64,000 nt of DNA, from the NCBI RefSeq assembly GCF_000737845.1, contig NZ_ATLK01000001.1, positions 1,116,001-1,180,000 of the forward strand, given 5' to 3'. Both the position numbers and the translations under genes were made by a program. The notes beneath the pieces are model-generated. The model was not told where the DNA came from and searched no databases. It worked only from the letters and a program-made list of their open reading frames with translations. Origin of the DNA: Bifidobacterium bombi DSM 19703 (lineage in GTDB: Bacteria; Actinomycetota; Actinomycetes; Actinomycetales; Bifidobacteriaceae). How positions within the stretch are numbered: the first letter of the stretch is position 1; each line of letters opens with the position of its first letter. This document shows, piece by piece, positions 19,344 to 27,973 of the stretch.

Positions 19344-19700
19344 ATGCCTATGGTTCATTCAGAGGCCAGGCCAGCTGCCAAGGCTTCCGTTCAGCCAAAT
19401 GCACGGCCTGCGCAAAGCAGGCATGGTGTCTCTCGGTCGTATTGGGTCGACAAGACTTATTTCTCCACGGTTTATTTCAAGTCAGGCTATGACATGGATG
19501 ATGTGGACAAAGTTTGCGATCTCATCCACGACGAGTTCAAGGGATTGGAACACGGTGCGGACCCTCACGTGATTAGTTCGGAAAAGGTCGCTGGCATGCA
19601 ATTTAAACAGGTCTCGTTTGCCGAGGGATACAAGCGGGATGATGTTGACAAATTCATGAGGGAGGCCGCCAGCGCACTTCGGGAAGAGTATAAGGTCTGA
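19344..19700 (+). CDS. Small protein with two DivIVA-type motifs
   Basis: The 118-residue frame holds two copies of the DivIVA first-segment motif: FKSGYDMDDVDKV (about 48-60) and FAEGYKRDDVDKFM (about 93-106), each followed by a short helix. In DivIVA and Wag31 this F-xx-GY-xxxx-VD-xF segment makes the membrane-binding intertwined loop; small actinobacterial proteins with repeats of it are known but poorly characterised. There is no long coiled coil, so it is not a classical DivIVA. No ribosome site precedes ATG 19344, and the frame stays open back to 19206, so the annotated start is probably internal to a longer, perhaps frameshifted, gene. Confidence 0.65.
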   Translation: MPMVHSEARPAAKASVQPNARPAQSRHGVSRSYWVDKTYFSTVYFKSGYDMDDVDKVCDLIHDEFKGLEHGADPHVISSEKVAGMQFKQVSFAEGYKRDDVDKFMREAASALREEYKV

Positions 19701-19987
19701 GCGGATGCCTGCAGGTCGGCAATCACCTCGTCGCCGCCTAGGGCAGTCAGCCATAGGCATGAAATGAGGTGAATGCAGCGATGGATGGTAGTCGTTCATG
19801 CTCGGATACCGGGCCTGAAGAAACCAACATGAGAACTTGTGGCGCGTCAGCATATGACGGTAGGCAGTATCCGCTCGTGGCACCAAAATCTGACACCTTT
19901 GACCAACCTATGGCGACCTCCGGAGTGGATCCGTTGAACATCGGTGGATCCATACGCCACACAACCCATATTGCAGATATGCAACAC

Positions 19988-20008
19988 CTCGGCTTACATC
20001 AAGCCGAG
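19988..20008 (-). terminator. Stem-loop beside the pseudo-tRNA
   Basis: Perfect 8-bp stem CTCGGCTT / AAGCCGAG with a 5-nt loop, 8 nt past the 3' end of the tRNA-like sequence on the minus strand. It may be the terminator of the former tRNA gene, though no T-run is present. Confidence 0.45.
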
Positions 20009-20016
20009 ACACTGAT

Positions 20017-20088
20017 TGACGCCCATTGGACTCGAACCGACAACCCACGACTTAAAGGATGCTGTTCCAACCATTGAGTCAGAGGGGT
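20017..20088 (-). pseudogene. Degenerate tRNA, most like tRNA-Lys
   Basis: The minus strand has a D-arm-like ACTCAATGGTTGG, an anticodon-loop-like CCTTTAA, and GTGGGTTGTCGGTTCGAGTCC, which is typical of the variable loop plus T-arm of a lysine tRNA. The anticodon stem does not pair, the T stem has a mismatch and the acceptor stem only partly pairs. It therefore looks like a decayed copy. Confidence 0.5.
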
Positions 20089-20188
20089 AACAAGAATTCG
20101 CATACAATCATTTCTTGATTTGCAAATCGTGGATTGCGTATCGCGATGTCCAGCCTGTACCCCTGGCTTCAATCCCGCACTCTTAGCT

Positions 20189-20548
20189 TCAACCCATGAC
20201 GATCGGGAAGCCATGAGTCAGGAAGAGTCCAAGCGCCAACACAACCACCGCCAACACGATCGGCATCAAAATTGCCACGGCCGACACGGCATCGTTGCTC
20301 TTCTTGGCGAAGCCTATCTCGGCGAAGGCGATCATGGCGAGCGCCAGGATAACCTTCACGACCAATAGCAACTCGATATGGGGCCAACTGCGCACAATCA
20401 TAAGCACCCCGCTCAGGATGATGAGAATATAGCAGACACGGGCAATCATCGCCCATATCCTTGTCATTTTAGTCGACCCCAGCAGTCCCGCCGCCACCGC
20501 GACGATCAGCACAACACCACCAACGAAATGCATCCATGGCCAAACCAT
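20189..20548 (-). CDS. UPF0344/DUF1516-like membrane protein
   Basis: The 119-residue product has four predicted membrane helices and the general pattern of the YisL/UPF0344 family: HF near the start of helix 1, a RVCYILIILSG helix 2, then LLLVVKVILALAMIAFAEI. Function is unknown in the family. I chose the ATG at 20548, which has GGGAGG 5 nt before it, over an upstream start at 20617. It stands alone; the next gene downstream is decayed. Confidence 0.72.
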   Translation of the reverse strand: MVWPWMHFVGGVVLIVAVAAGLLGSTKMTRIWAMIARVCYILIILSGVLMIVRSWPHIELLLVVKVILALAMIAFAEIGFAKKSNDAVSAVAILMPIVLAVVVLALGLFLTHGFPIVMG

Positions 20549-20859
20549 GCCTACCTCCCAATAGCGCCCGATATCGCAAACCTCTCGTCGTCCAATATAG
20601 CAAGCCACACCCACCACAAAAGCCGAAGCACAATGGGAACAGACGAAGAATGAGCCAAGTTACTAGACGACACGACAGGCTGTCAAAGCAAAATTGCAAT
20701 GGCGCAATGAAACTGCACGATACTAAACGGGCGAAAATGAGCAAACCTTTCCTCACGATAGTGAGAGAATGAGCCGGAGTATTGGAATAGCGATATTCAT
20801 CGTCCACCGAGGTGGTGGAGAATCAAGGTGTACAATCGCTGTAATTTACCAAAAACGTA
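20549..20859. other. Intergenic region
   Basis: About 310 bp between two minus-strand genes. It holds the UPF0344 ribosome site and a small hairpin (CTCAC GATA GTGAG, 20752-20765). No gene seen. Confidence 0.4.
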
Positions 20860-21315
20860 TTAGTCTGACCGTGTAGACGGCCGTGCGGCCCCGTGTGCAC
20901 GACGGGCATACCTCTCACGCCGACGCGTGTTTTCCTCGTCGCGAGCTTTCGCTATCTCTTCCGGTCGGTCGTCAAGCCAGTGCTTGACCGCGATTGTGGT
21001 CATCGCGACATTCCGGGCGTCAAACCCAATACCGACGGCGGTCGCCTGCTTTTTTAACTGACGACGAGCCTTGAGCGGCAACCCACCATGGATGCCACCT
21101 TGGGCCTCTTTGACCATGCTCAAGGCCAGACACTGATTGCGCACCGGGCACATTTCGCAGATTCTCACCCCTGCGCGCCTTAATTCATAGCCAGCCCTAC
21201 CATCGTCGTCTGCCGGGTCATCGAGTCCCCATAGCAGATCCGCCAACCTTGAGGGAACGACCCGGCACCAACCGAGCTCCCCGTCAGATCGCAGCACATC
21301 TTGAGCGACTCTCAT
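20860..21315 (-). CDS. WhiB-like iron-sulfur transcription factor
   Basis: The 151-residue protein has the four-Cys WhiB pattern: a lone Cys17 (LGWCRVV), then CEMCPVRNQC (CxxC and Cx5C), followed by the turn GGIHGGL where most WhiB proteins have G[VI]WGG, and a basic KARRQLKKQ segment for DNA or sigma-factor contact. These actinobacterial proteins bind a [4Fe-4S] cluster and act with sigma-A. The C-terminal 60 residues are an Arg-rich extension of no known fold. Replacing the Trp of the turn by His is uncommon. Confidence 0.88.
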   Translation of the reverse strand: MRVAQDVLRSDGELGWCRVVPSRLADLLWGLDDPADDDGRAGYELRRAGVRICEMCPVRNQCLALSMVKEAQGGIHGGLPLKARRQLKKQATAVGIGFDARNVAMTTIAVKHWLDDRPEEIAKARDEENTRRRERYARRAHGAARPSTRSD

Positions 21316-21740
21316 CTGAATCTCCTTTCAAGGAATTCGTCCTCCATTCGCTTTCAGTCTGCACACAAGCCCAACGCCGGACAAACGATTCAAACTCGGG
21401 TGGTCAATCGACGGACCTTATGCACACACCGGCGTGTCAACAGGACACCCATCCACAAAACATGTCGATAACCCGGATACATCTGCGGCCAGCCCATCGC
21501 TGATGTGGACAGGTTGAAACACACAGAGGACCGTAGCCGCCCGCTTCACCAACACCACGTCTCCTCGGCGACACCGTCACCTCCAACGATGCGGTTGATC
21601 GCCACGTATCAGCCACGGGCATAGGCCGCTTTTAGAACCCTGAGGGCTTGGATGACCGGGACAGCAAGGGGCACTGATTCGGCCTAGACCTGCGCTAGAC
21701 TATAGATTGAACCAGTACATACATCCACAGAGGAGAAAAG
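21316..21740. other. Divergent intergenic region with ppa promoter
   Basis: No gene seen. Near the 3' end are overlapping -10-like boxes TAGACT (21696-21701) and TATAGA (21701-21706), about 35-40 nt before the pyrophosphatase start, and the ribosome site GGAGAAAAG. Confidence 0.45.
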
Positions 21741-22235
21741 ATGTCAGATACGTTCAATGTCGTCGTGGAGATTCCACGCGGGTCCAAGAACAAGTATGAA
21801 GTGGATCAGGAAAGCGGCCGCGTCTTCCTTGACCGCACCCTCTTCACAGCCATGGGCTATCCCGATGACTACGGATACATCGAGGGCACCTTGGGTGAAG
21901 ACGGCGACCCGCTCGACGCATTGGTGATGATTCCAAACTCCGTGTTCCCCGGATGCGTCGTTGAATGCCGTGCCGTGGGACTGTACCACATGGAGGATGA
22001 GGAAGGCGGCGACGACAAGGTGCTGTGCGTGCCCGCTGACGTGCGTTTCGACGACATCAAGGACATCGAGGATGTGAACTCCTTCCATAAGGCGGAGATC
22101 AAGCACTTCTTCGAGCAGTACAAAGCACTCGAGCCCGGCAAAGAAGTCATGCCCGGTGATTACTGGACCGGCGTCGCCGAGGCCAAGAAGCAGATCGAGG
22201 CTTCACGCCAGCGCCTGGCCGACTCCAAGAAGTGA
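21741..22235 (+). CDS. ppa: Inorganic pyrophosphatase, family I
   Basis: The 164-residue soluble enzyme hydrolyses pyrophosphate to two phosphates and so drives biosynthetic reactions. Family I marks are VVVEIPRGSKNKYEVD at the start, the conserved DYGYIEGT, the signature DGDPLDALVM with its metal-binding Asp residues, and the Lys/Tyr pair near KHFFEQYK. GGAGAAAAG precedes the ATG. Single gene, followed by a hairpin. Confidence 0.96.
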   Translation: MSDTFNVVVEIPRGSKNKYEVDQESGRVFLDRTLFTAMGYPDDYGYIEGTLGEDGDPLDALVMIPNSVFPGCVVECRAVGLYHMEDEEGGDDKVLCVPADVRFDDIKDIEDVNSFHKAEIKHFFEQYKALEPGKEVMPGDYWTGVAEAKKQIEASRQRLADSKK

Positions 22236-22555
22236 GCATTCACCTGCTTGGGTGCCGATCAGCCAAGATCGACCATCGATGACGAACGCCCCTGAGCAGC
22301 AATATTGAAGCCGTGGCGAAGCCGGGATACCACGTTCCAGTTCCGCCACGGCAATTTCGTAGCTTGCATGCCTCTGACACAACCATCACAGCCAAGAGGC
22401 ACATCAAGGCATACTTCCCCGTATCCACTGCATTGCGTAATTGCCGCACTCTTCACGCCGCTTCGCAGCCAATCAGCGAATTCCTGCTCCCGGCGCGTCC
22501 CCAAGACTCCGCTTGAAAAACGAAAAACACGGGGTGCACTCGAAACGAAGACCGT
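22236..22555. other. Intergenic region between convergent genes
   Basis: No gene seen. It holds the hairpin at 22310-22352 and a T-rich stretch (minus strand GTTTTTCGTTTTTC near 22515-22530) that could help end the fructoselysine operon transcript. Confidence 0.45.
22310..22352 (+). terminator. Hairpin after pyrophosphatase gene
   Basis: Perfect 9-bp stem GCCGTGGCG / CGCCACGGC with a 25-nt loop, 75 nt past the stop. Short AATTTCGT follows. Confidence 0.45.
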
Positions 22556-23269
22556 TCAGATCTTGAATGTGTACAGCTCCCCAAGGAAAAACTGATGACC
22601 TACGTGGACCGGTTCGTCATGCTGGTCGCAGATGAACGTGTCCACCTTGAAGAAAGGGGTCCCGACAACCACGTCCATCGTGTTGGCCATCTTCTCGTCC
22701 GCAAGGGCCATGCAGATCGACGTCTCCCGCGGGTGGATGGGGTCTATGCCGCGTTCACTGCCAAGCAACCGATATAACGAACCGCTGAGATCGCTTCGAC
22801 GCAGGAAGTCGAACTTCGGCAGCGGGAAATAGTTGTTCTCCAACATCACCGGACGTCCGTCGGCCATTCGCTTACGTTGCGTGTACAGCACCGGTGCGCC
22901 GTCGGGAAGACCCAGAAGCCGTGTGATCCTCCCCGGAACCTGAATCACCTCTCGTTTCAGCAGCGTCGAGGAAACCGCAAATCCGGCTTGCTCGGCGCTT
23001 TCGGTGAAGCCGCTGACGTATGCGATCTTGCGATCGATGGTGTGACCACATACAAAAGTCCCTTTACCCTGCCGCTTCACCACATAGCCTTCGTCGACAA
23101 GTTCCTGTATGGCCCTGCGCACCGTGATGCGCGAGACTCCGTAGCGTCGGCAAAGCTCAGGTTCCGAGGGAAGTCTTTTATCCCGGCGGTATCGACCTGA
23201 ACGTATCTGCGAAAGCAGGGTCGTCTTTAGCTGAAGATACATCGGCACTGCCACACCGCTCTCAAGCAT
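22556..23269 (-). CDS. frlR: GntR/HutC-family regulator of the fructoselysine operon
   Basis: The 237-residue protein has an N-terminal winged helix (PMYLQLKTTLLSQIRSG, then LPSEPELCRRYGVSRITVRRA) and a C-terminal UTRA-type effector domain with VLYTQRKRMADG and a final HVGHQFFLGELYTFKI. Such regulators release DNA when they bind a sugar-phosphate. I start it at the ATG at 23269, 8 nt after GGAGGGGA; its first bases overlap the end of the kinase gene by 8 bp, so the two are translationally coupled. As third gene of the operon it probably represses its own promoter at the 25106-25119 palindrome; the effector is likely fructoselysine 6-phosphate or a related adduct (inference). Confidence 0.85.
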   Translation of the reverse strand: MLESGVAVPMYLQLKTTLLSQIRSGRYRRDKRLPSEPELCRRYGVSRITVRRAIQELVDEGYVVKRQGKGTFVCGHTIDRKIAYVSGFTESAEQAGFAVSSTLLKREVIQVPGRITRLLGLPDGAPVLYTQRKRMADGRPVMLENNYFPLPKFDFLRRSDLSGSLYRLLGSERGIDPIHPRETSICMALADEKMANTMDVVVGTPFFKVDTFICDQHDEPVHVGHQFFLGELYTFKI

Positions 23270-24110
23270 CTTCATTCCCCTCCACGCCCTGGATAGGCAC
23301 ACCAAAACCAAAAGAGCCTTCCAACTGGACCGCCTGCGCGGCAAACCTTTGGGCGTCCGCCAGACTCTCTTCAACACCCTTGCCCTCTATTTCATGTGAG
23401 AGCAGGAAAGCGGTGAGCGAGGCATCCCCGGCGGCCATCGTGTCCACGGCCTTCACCACACGCGGAGCCATCTCGTAAAAACGCCGACCATCGAAGGCGA
23501 TGGTCGACCGGGAGCCGCGCGTGGCCACGAGCACCCTATTTGACGGCGAGAACAAACGCTTGAGCAGACCCTTCACCCGATAACCTGGCATGTCCAGGGA
23601 GAAGAAGCCGTACTGGACGTAATCGACCGCCTTGAGGGTTTCGTCCGTGAACTCATCGGAGAAGTCATAGGAAACCGGCACCCCTAGGGCAGACACATCC
23701 TTTAGGAGATGATCGCAGTGTCCCCAGATTCCCATGTGCACCAATCGGAACGAAGCGATGTAATCGAAATCGGCCTGTGAACAATCAAGGGGTTTCTCAC
23801 TGCTGACGCCGCCCTCATTACTGCCGAGAAACACCCGTTCACCATCGATGATGGCGACCTTCGCACAACCGTTCACCCCGTGCTCAGTACGGCAATGGCT
23901 GCGATCGATGCCTATGGCATCGATCGCAGCCTTCACCACACGCGATTCCCTGTCGTCACCGAAAACGCCCATGAACGAGGCCTCATACCCCAGTTTCCTC
24001 GCGAACGCCGCGAAATTCAAAGCGTTTCCACCAGGGTACATGACCGCGAGATTCACATACTGATCGACCACCTGGTCGCCCAGACCAAGGACCTTGATGA
24101 CACCCGTCAT
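23262..24110 (-). CDS. frlD: PfkB-family kinase, probable fructoselysine 6-kinase
   Basis: The 282-residue kinase would phosphorylate fructoselysine (or another fructosamine) at C6 using ATP. It shows the PfkB N-terminal GGNALNFAAFARKLG, the central VHMGIWGHCDHLL typical of FrlD, and the C-terminal catalytic segment DTMAAGDASLTAF. The usual GAGD is AAGD here; the catalytic Asp is kept but the first Gly of the anion hole is Ala. The start lies 2 nt after the FrlB stop, with GGAAAGTGGA upstream. Order frlB-frlD-frlR supports the assignment better than the sequence alone; a ribokinase-like activity on a different amine sugar is possible. Confidence 0.8.
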   Translation of the reverse strand: MTGVIKVLGLGDQVVDQYVNLAVMYPGGNALNFAAFARKLGYEASFMGVFGDDRESRVVKAAIDAIGIDRSHCRTEHGVNGCAKVAIIDGERVFLGSNEGGVSSEKPLDCSQADFDYIASFRLVHMGIWGHCDHLLKDVSALGVPVSYDFSDEFTDETLKAVDYVQYGFFSLDMPGYRVKGLLKRLFSPSNRVLVATRGSRSTIAFDGRRFYEMAPRVVKAVDTMAAGDASLTAFLLSHEIEGKGVEESLADAQRFAAQAVQLEGSFGFGVPIQGVEGNEDA

Positions 24111-24112
24111 AA

Positions 24113-25081
24113 TCAGTATTCCACTTTCCCCATGTAACGGCGAACATCCAGACCGTGATTGCGCGCCGTCGAAAGCGCCTGACGGTATTTGCTCAGCACA
24201 CTGTAGAACAGGATAGGATTGAAGAACTCACTGACCGAATCATCAATGACATCGAGCCCTAATTCTTTCGCATCAACAACCTCGACCTTGTGCGCATATT
24301 CATTAAGAAACCTCAGGGCTCTCTCGTCCAATTCGCGCGTGCGCCCCAAGCCCATGACGAGAATGAACGGGGTGTCCCTGTCCGTCACCTCGAATGGTCC
24401 GTGGAAGAACTCACCCGAGTGAATCGGCGCCGCGTCAAGCCACTGCATCTCCATCAGCGAGCAGATCGCAAAACCGTAGGCGTGGCCGTAGGAAGCCCCG
24501 GAGGCCAAGACATAGAACATGTTTTCATCCCGGTAACGTTCGGCAAAGGCTTTGGCGCGGGGCACGACCGCATCCTCGGCCTTCCCCACCACGTCGTCGA
24601 TGATGTCCATGCCTCGACGGAAAGCCGGCAATTGCGGCCAACCTTCAGCTTGGTCAATAATCAAGACGGTCAAATCGAGCATCAACGCCATCGGATTGCC
24701 ATGCACCCGCTTTTCATCACCCCATTCGTAGATGAACGAATAGTCGGATTCCTCCAGAAGGTCGGCTTTCCTGTTATATGTCAATCCTATGGTGCGGGCT
24801 CCGGCACGGTGCGCCACACGAGCCGCCTCGACGGTTTCGGCGGTGCTTCCGCTGTGTGAACACAGTACGACCACTGAATGGCATCCGAGCTTCGCCGGGG
24901 GAACATGGACGAACTCATTGGCGGTGTACAAGCCACTGACCAGGGTTTTGGACTCGGACTTGACTACATAATCCGAGACGTACATATCCACCAAGGAGCC
25001 GCCACACGCCACGAAATAAATCTCACCGATCGCGCCATCCATGTCAGCGAACAACTGACTCACCGTCTTTTGGACATCCAT
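24113..25081 (-). CDS. frlB: SIS-domain fructoselysine 6-phosphate deglycase
   Basis: The 322-residue enzyme splits fructoselysine 6-phosphate to lysine and glucose 6-phosphate. It has two SIS domains: the first with YFVACGGSLVDMY and VVLCSHSGSTAETVEA (phosphosugar loop), the second with YVLASGASYGHAYGF and the catalytic-region Glu in MEMQWLDAAPIHSGEFFHGP. The C-terminus RRYMGKVEY is characteristic of FrlB. The ATG at 25081 follows AAAGAGGG. It is the first gene of the operon, so the pathway is deglycase, kinase, regulator. No fructoselysine transporter lies next to it. Confidence 0.87.
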   Translation of the reverse strand: MDVQKTVSQLFADMDGAIGEIYFVACGGSLVDMYVSDYVVKSESKTLVSGLYTANEFVHVPPAKLGCHSVVVLCSHSGSTAETVEAARVAHRAGARTIGLTYNRKADLLEESDYSFIYEWGDEKRVHGNPMALMLDLTVLIIDQAEGWPQLPAFRRGMDIIDDVVGKAEDAVVPRAKAFAERYRDENMFYVLASGASYGHAYGFAICSLMEMQWLDAAPIHSGEFFHGPFEVTDRDTPFILVMGLGRTRELDERALRFLNEYAHKVEVVDAKELGLDVIDDSVSEFFNPILFYSVLSKYRQALSTARNHGLDVRRYMGKVEY

Positions 25082-25105
25082 ACCAGACCCTCTTTCCACT
25101 ATATG

Positions 25106-25119
25106 ACGTTATATAACGT
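25106..25119. promoter_or_regulatory. Perfect 14-bp palindrome, probable FrlR operator
   Basis: ACGTTATATAACGT is self-complementary, with GT and AC bounding an AT core as in HutC-type GntR operators. It lies 24 nt before frlB, in the promoter zone. Confidence 0.6.
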
Positions 25120-25267
25120 ATTATGTTACTGCACGATGCGCCATGAACGACGACAAGTTCCACGATCGTGTCCTGTCGCCCCGACCTTCCTTCGCCGGAA
25201 GCCAGACAGATCAGGCAATGGCGTTGGCACGATATGTCGGCGCCAAAGGCCTATCACCCATGTACGC

Positions 25268-25273
25268 TACAAT
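25268..25273 (+). promoter_or_regulatory. -10-like box of mntP
   Basis: TACAAT stands about 100 nt before the mntP start, in a region lacking other obvious boxes. A clear -35 was not found. I saw no yybP-ykoY riboswitch core in this leader. Confidence 0.3.
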
Positions 25274-25375
25274 CTTCAGAAACCGGAAAGATGCGCCGCC
25301 GTATACGTTCCGAGCCATGACACGAAATCGGACGACGCATTCTTCCGCGATGAAAACCGAGCAAGAGGGCAAGCA

Positions 25376-25942
25376 ATGATCGTCACCATACTGCTTATTG
25401 CGGTCTCATTATCCATGGATGCGTTCGCCATCTCCATTGGCAAAGGGCTTACCGTGCGCAGACTCAAAGGCATCGATGTATTGAAAACAGCGCTCTGGTT
25501 CGGTGGCTTTCAGGCGTTGTTCCCCGTTCTTGGCTATTTCCTGGCAAGCCTCATCGGCACCTATATAGAGGCGGTTGACCACTGGATCATTTTCATCCTC
25601 CTCCTGCTCATAGGCGGCAACATGATTCGTGAGGCACAGGAGGAGGACAAGACGAACACAAAGGAGACCCCTCAGTTCGATTGGCGGCACATGCTGCCGC
25701 TAGCAGTGGCATGCAGCATCGATGCGTTCGCAGTCGGCATCAGCCTTAGCCTGATGAAAATCAGTCTCTGGCTGGCGGTCGCAGTCATCGGGGTTGTTAC
25801 CGGTCTCCTTTCCGCGGCCGGCCTCTACATCGGCCGCATGTTCGGCTCCCGCTGGCAGAAACCGGCGGAAATCGGGGGCGGTGTGATTCTCATCCTTTTG
25901 GGGTTAAAGGTATTGCTGGAACACCTCGGTTTCATCGCCTGA
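25376..25942 (+). CDS. mntP: Manganese efflux pump MntP
   Basis: The 188-residue membrane protein exports Mn(2+). It has six predicted membrane helices in two homologous halves, each starting with the signature Ser-x-Asp-Ala-Phe (SLSMDAFAISIGKGL and ACSIDAFAVGISL), whose Asp residues are essential in the family. Length matches the family exactly if the ATG at 25376 is used (GAGGGC upstream); a longer in-frame extension is non-coding. It diverges from the fructoselysine operon. Confidence 0.93.
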   Translation: MIVTILLIAVSLSMDAFAISIGKGLTVRRLKGIDVLKTALWFGGFQALFPVLGYFLASLIGTYIEAVDHWIIFILLLLIGGNMIREAQEEDKTNTKETPQFDWRHMLPLAVACSIDAFAVGISLSLMKISLWLAVAVIGVVTGLLSAAGLYIGRMFGSRWQKPAEIGGGVILILLGLKVLLEHLGFIA

Positions 25943-26076
25943 AAGGCACCCAGTCGGTGATACGACGAAACGGGTTCCAGGCGAACACATCCGGTAATCA
26001 CCTACACCGCCACGTCGATACGACTTCCCTAAAAAGTCCTACGCCCTTTGGAATGGGCGCGGCCGGCGCGCAACGG

Positions 26077-26862
26077 TCATGCGAGCGAGAGTATGAGGAC
26101 CGTAGCCAGCACGTAGACGATCAACCCCGAAAACATGAATGGGAGCCCAACGGCGAAAACGACGTCGGCATGACGGCGACCTGCGGCAGCAACAGTCGAC
26201 CGGCACGAAACAACCACCAGCAGAACCGTGAGAACCACCGCAACGACAATGGCGATCAGCGCCAGGTAATCAGGAATGCCATTGCCTGATCTGGGCGCAG
26301 AGCATACGTACCACAGGACGACCGGAAGAAAAGCCCAACCGGTGCTCGAAGCGGCGGCGGCATTGGCGAGAACGTTTTGGGAGAGCGAGACCACAAGCTC
26401 TTTGCGCTCGCGCCGCAGCATCTGTATCAGAAATCCAGCCGCCACAAACACCACAAACACCACAAGCAAACCCTGCGCCCAACCTCCGCAGGCACGCGAC
26501 AGTCGGGTGACCTGCGAGCGTGAGAAGTCCAACGTGCGCACGCCTTCACCGAAGAAAGGCAGGGCATCAAGCAGACCCATCAGACCCACGAATTGCAACG
26601 CCCCCGCACCGAGGACGCCCACAATCCTGTCAGCGGCCGACCCGTACAACGGACGGCAGAAGACCACGGACGAAACCCAAAGCGCCAAGGCCAGATACGA
26701 GCACAGCCATATTTGCGAGCGCAAATCCAAGAACAGCCGCATCACCATGATGACCACAACCACAAGCACTGCAAGCACGGCATGGGCCAAGGCGATCGAA
26801 CCGCCCCTCCAACCGGTGGCGACGCCCACACCAACCTTGCCTTGAGCCCTATCGTCTTCCAT
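26077..26862 (-). CDS. Polytopic membrane protein of unknown function
   Basis: The 261-residue protein has about seven or eight hydrophobic helices (for example 27-45, 52-68, 82-98, 130-148, 170-185, 198-215, 236-255) and short charged loops. GGGAGG stands 4 nt before the ATG at 26862. I do not recognise the family and see no transport signature. It converges on mntP and diverges from the regulator gene at 27122. Confidence 0.65.
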   Translation of the reverse strand: MEDDRAQGKVGVGVATGWRGGSIALAHAVLAVLVVVVIMVMRLFLDLRSQIWLCSYLALALWVSSVVFCRPLYGSAADRIVGVLGAGALQFVGLMGLLDALPFFGEGVRTLDFSRSQVTRLSRACGGWAQGLLVVFVVFVAAGFLIQMLRRERKELVVSLSQNVLANAAAASSTGWAFLPVVLWYVCSAPRSGNGIPDYLALIAIVVAVVLTVLLVVVSCRSTVAAAGRRHADVVFAVGLPFMFSGLIVYVLATVLILSLA

Positions 26863-27121
26863 GAAACCTCCCGAAAACGGCCGTAGTCACACAACAACTC
26901 GCAATTCCTGATTTCATGCTAGCGGAACGTGTCCACAACCTACGGCTAGAATATAAAACAATCGAATCACAACGGCCATCCGAATACATCTTGGACATTG
27001 AAGGGATTGATGGCTTCCTGCATGTGATGATACCGTGAAAGAGGCCTCCCCATAGACATCGCTTCGCGGTGACGGGAACCACACGCGGGTTACGTTGAGG
27101 GGTTGCAAAAAGGAGGACGGT

Positions 27122-27973
27122 GTGCTTGATCTAACCTTGATGACGTCGGCCTCCGATCCGGCGGTCGTGCTGCCTTCCTTGACCTTGCTTTCACACCGTG
27201 TACGCGTACTGCCTTTGAACACGGCCAGTCTGGTGAAGCTACCGGATGAGACGATACTCTTCCTTGATGCCAGACAGGATCTTGCCGGTGCGAAGACGTT
27301 ATGCTCCCTCATCCACGCCGCCGATTTGAACGTGCCCATCATCCTCGTGGTGAGTGAAGGCGGCTTCCCAGCGGTGAACGCCCAATGGGGCATTTCGGAC
27401 ATCATCATCGACACCGCCTCCCCAGCCGAAACCGAAGGACGGCTGCGTCTGGCCCGGGAGAATCGTGGCTCCCTACCGAAACCATCATCGAATTCCGTCG
27501 ATGAGGTGGACCAGACAGGCCACATCCATTGCGGCGATCTGGTCGTGGATCCCAAAAGCTACACGGCCACACTCAAGGGCAGGCCGATCGACCTGGCGTA
27601 CAAGGAATTCGAATTGTTGAAATACCTGGCCCAACATCCCCACCACGTTTTCACGCGCGCCCAGCTTTTGCAGGAGGTCTGGGGATACGATTACTACGGC
27701 GGCACACGTACGGTGGACGTCCACATTCGCCGGCTGAGGGCAAAACTTGGTGGCGAGTACGAACATCTCATCGGCACTGTACGCAACGTCGGCTACCGAT
27801 TCGACCCGGCGGAAGGGAGCCTCGAGAACGGGGCAACCGCACACGCCGAAGGGCCCACCGGCGCCCAGCACTCGGAGCCTTCAGAGTACGAAGCCCATTC
27901 CGCCGGCCACGGACGAACCTTGGCAAAGAAAACGACAGGACAGAAAAACGGTATGACCGACGGCACGCAATGA
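27122..27973 (+). CDS. OmpR-type winged-helix regulator with degenerate receiver (GlnR-like)
   Basis: The 283-residue protein has a receiver-like N-terminal domain (about 1-115) with the phospho-acceptor-equivalent Asp in LFLDARQD but without the usual acidic pair near the start, and a complete OmpR winged helix (about 130-235: [52 protein letters not shown]). A 48-residue polar tail follows. Orphan regulators of this build include actinobacterial GlnR, controllers of nitrogen metabolism, but no nitrogen genes are adjacent. The GTG at 27122 has GGAGG 5 nt upstream; ATG-less longer starts overlap that site. The stop overlaps the next ATG (ATGA). Confidence 0.83.
   Translation: MLDLTLMTSASDPAVVLPSLTLLSHRVRVLPLNTASLVKLPDETILFLDARQDLAGAKTLCSLIHAADLNVPIILVVSEGGFPAVNAQWGISDIIIDTASPAETEGRLRLARENRGSLPKPSSNSVDEVDQTGHIHCGDLVVDPKSYTATLKGRPIDLAYKEFELLKYLAQHPHHVFTRAQLLQEVWGYDYYGGTRTVDVHIRRLRAKLGGEYEHLIGTVRNVGYRFDPAEGSLENGATAHAEGPTGAQHSEPSEYEAHSAGHGRTLAKKTTGQKNGMTDGTQ

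Noticed and set aside
20469..20807. 112-codon minus-strand frame over the UPF0344 start
   Set aside because: Shadow of the membrane protein region; the GGGAGG ribosome site serves the other frame.
25120..25375. Manganese riboswitch in the mntP leader
   Set aside because: The conserved internal-loop sequences of yybP-ykoY leaders are not visible; only a -10-like box was seen.
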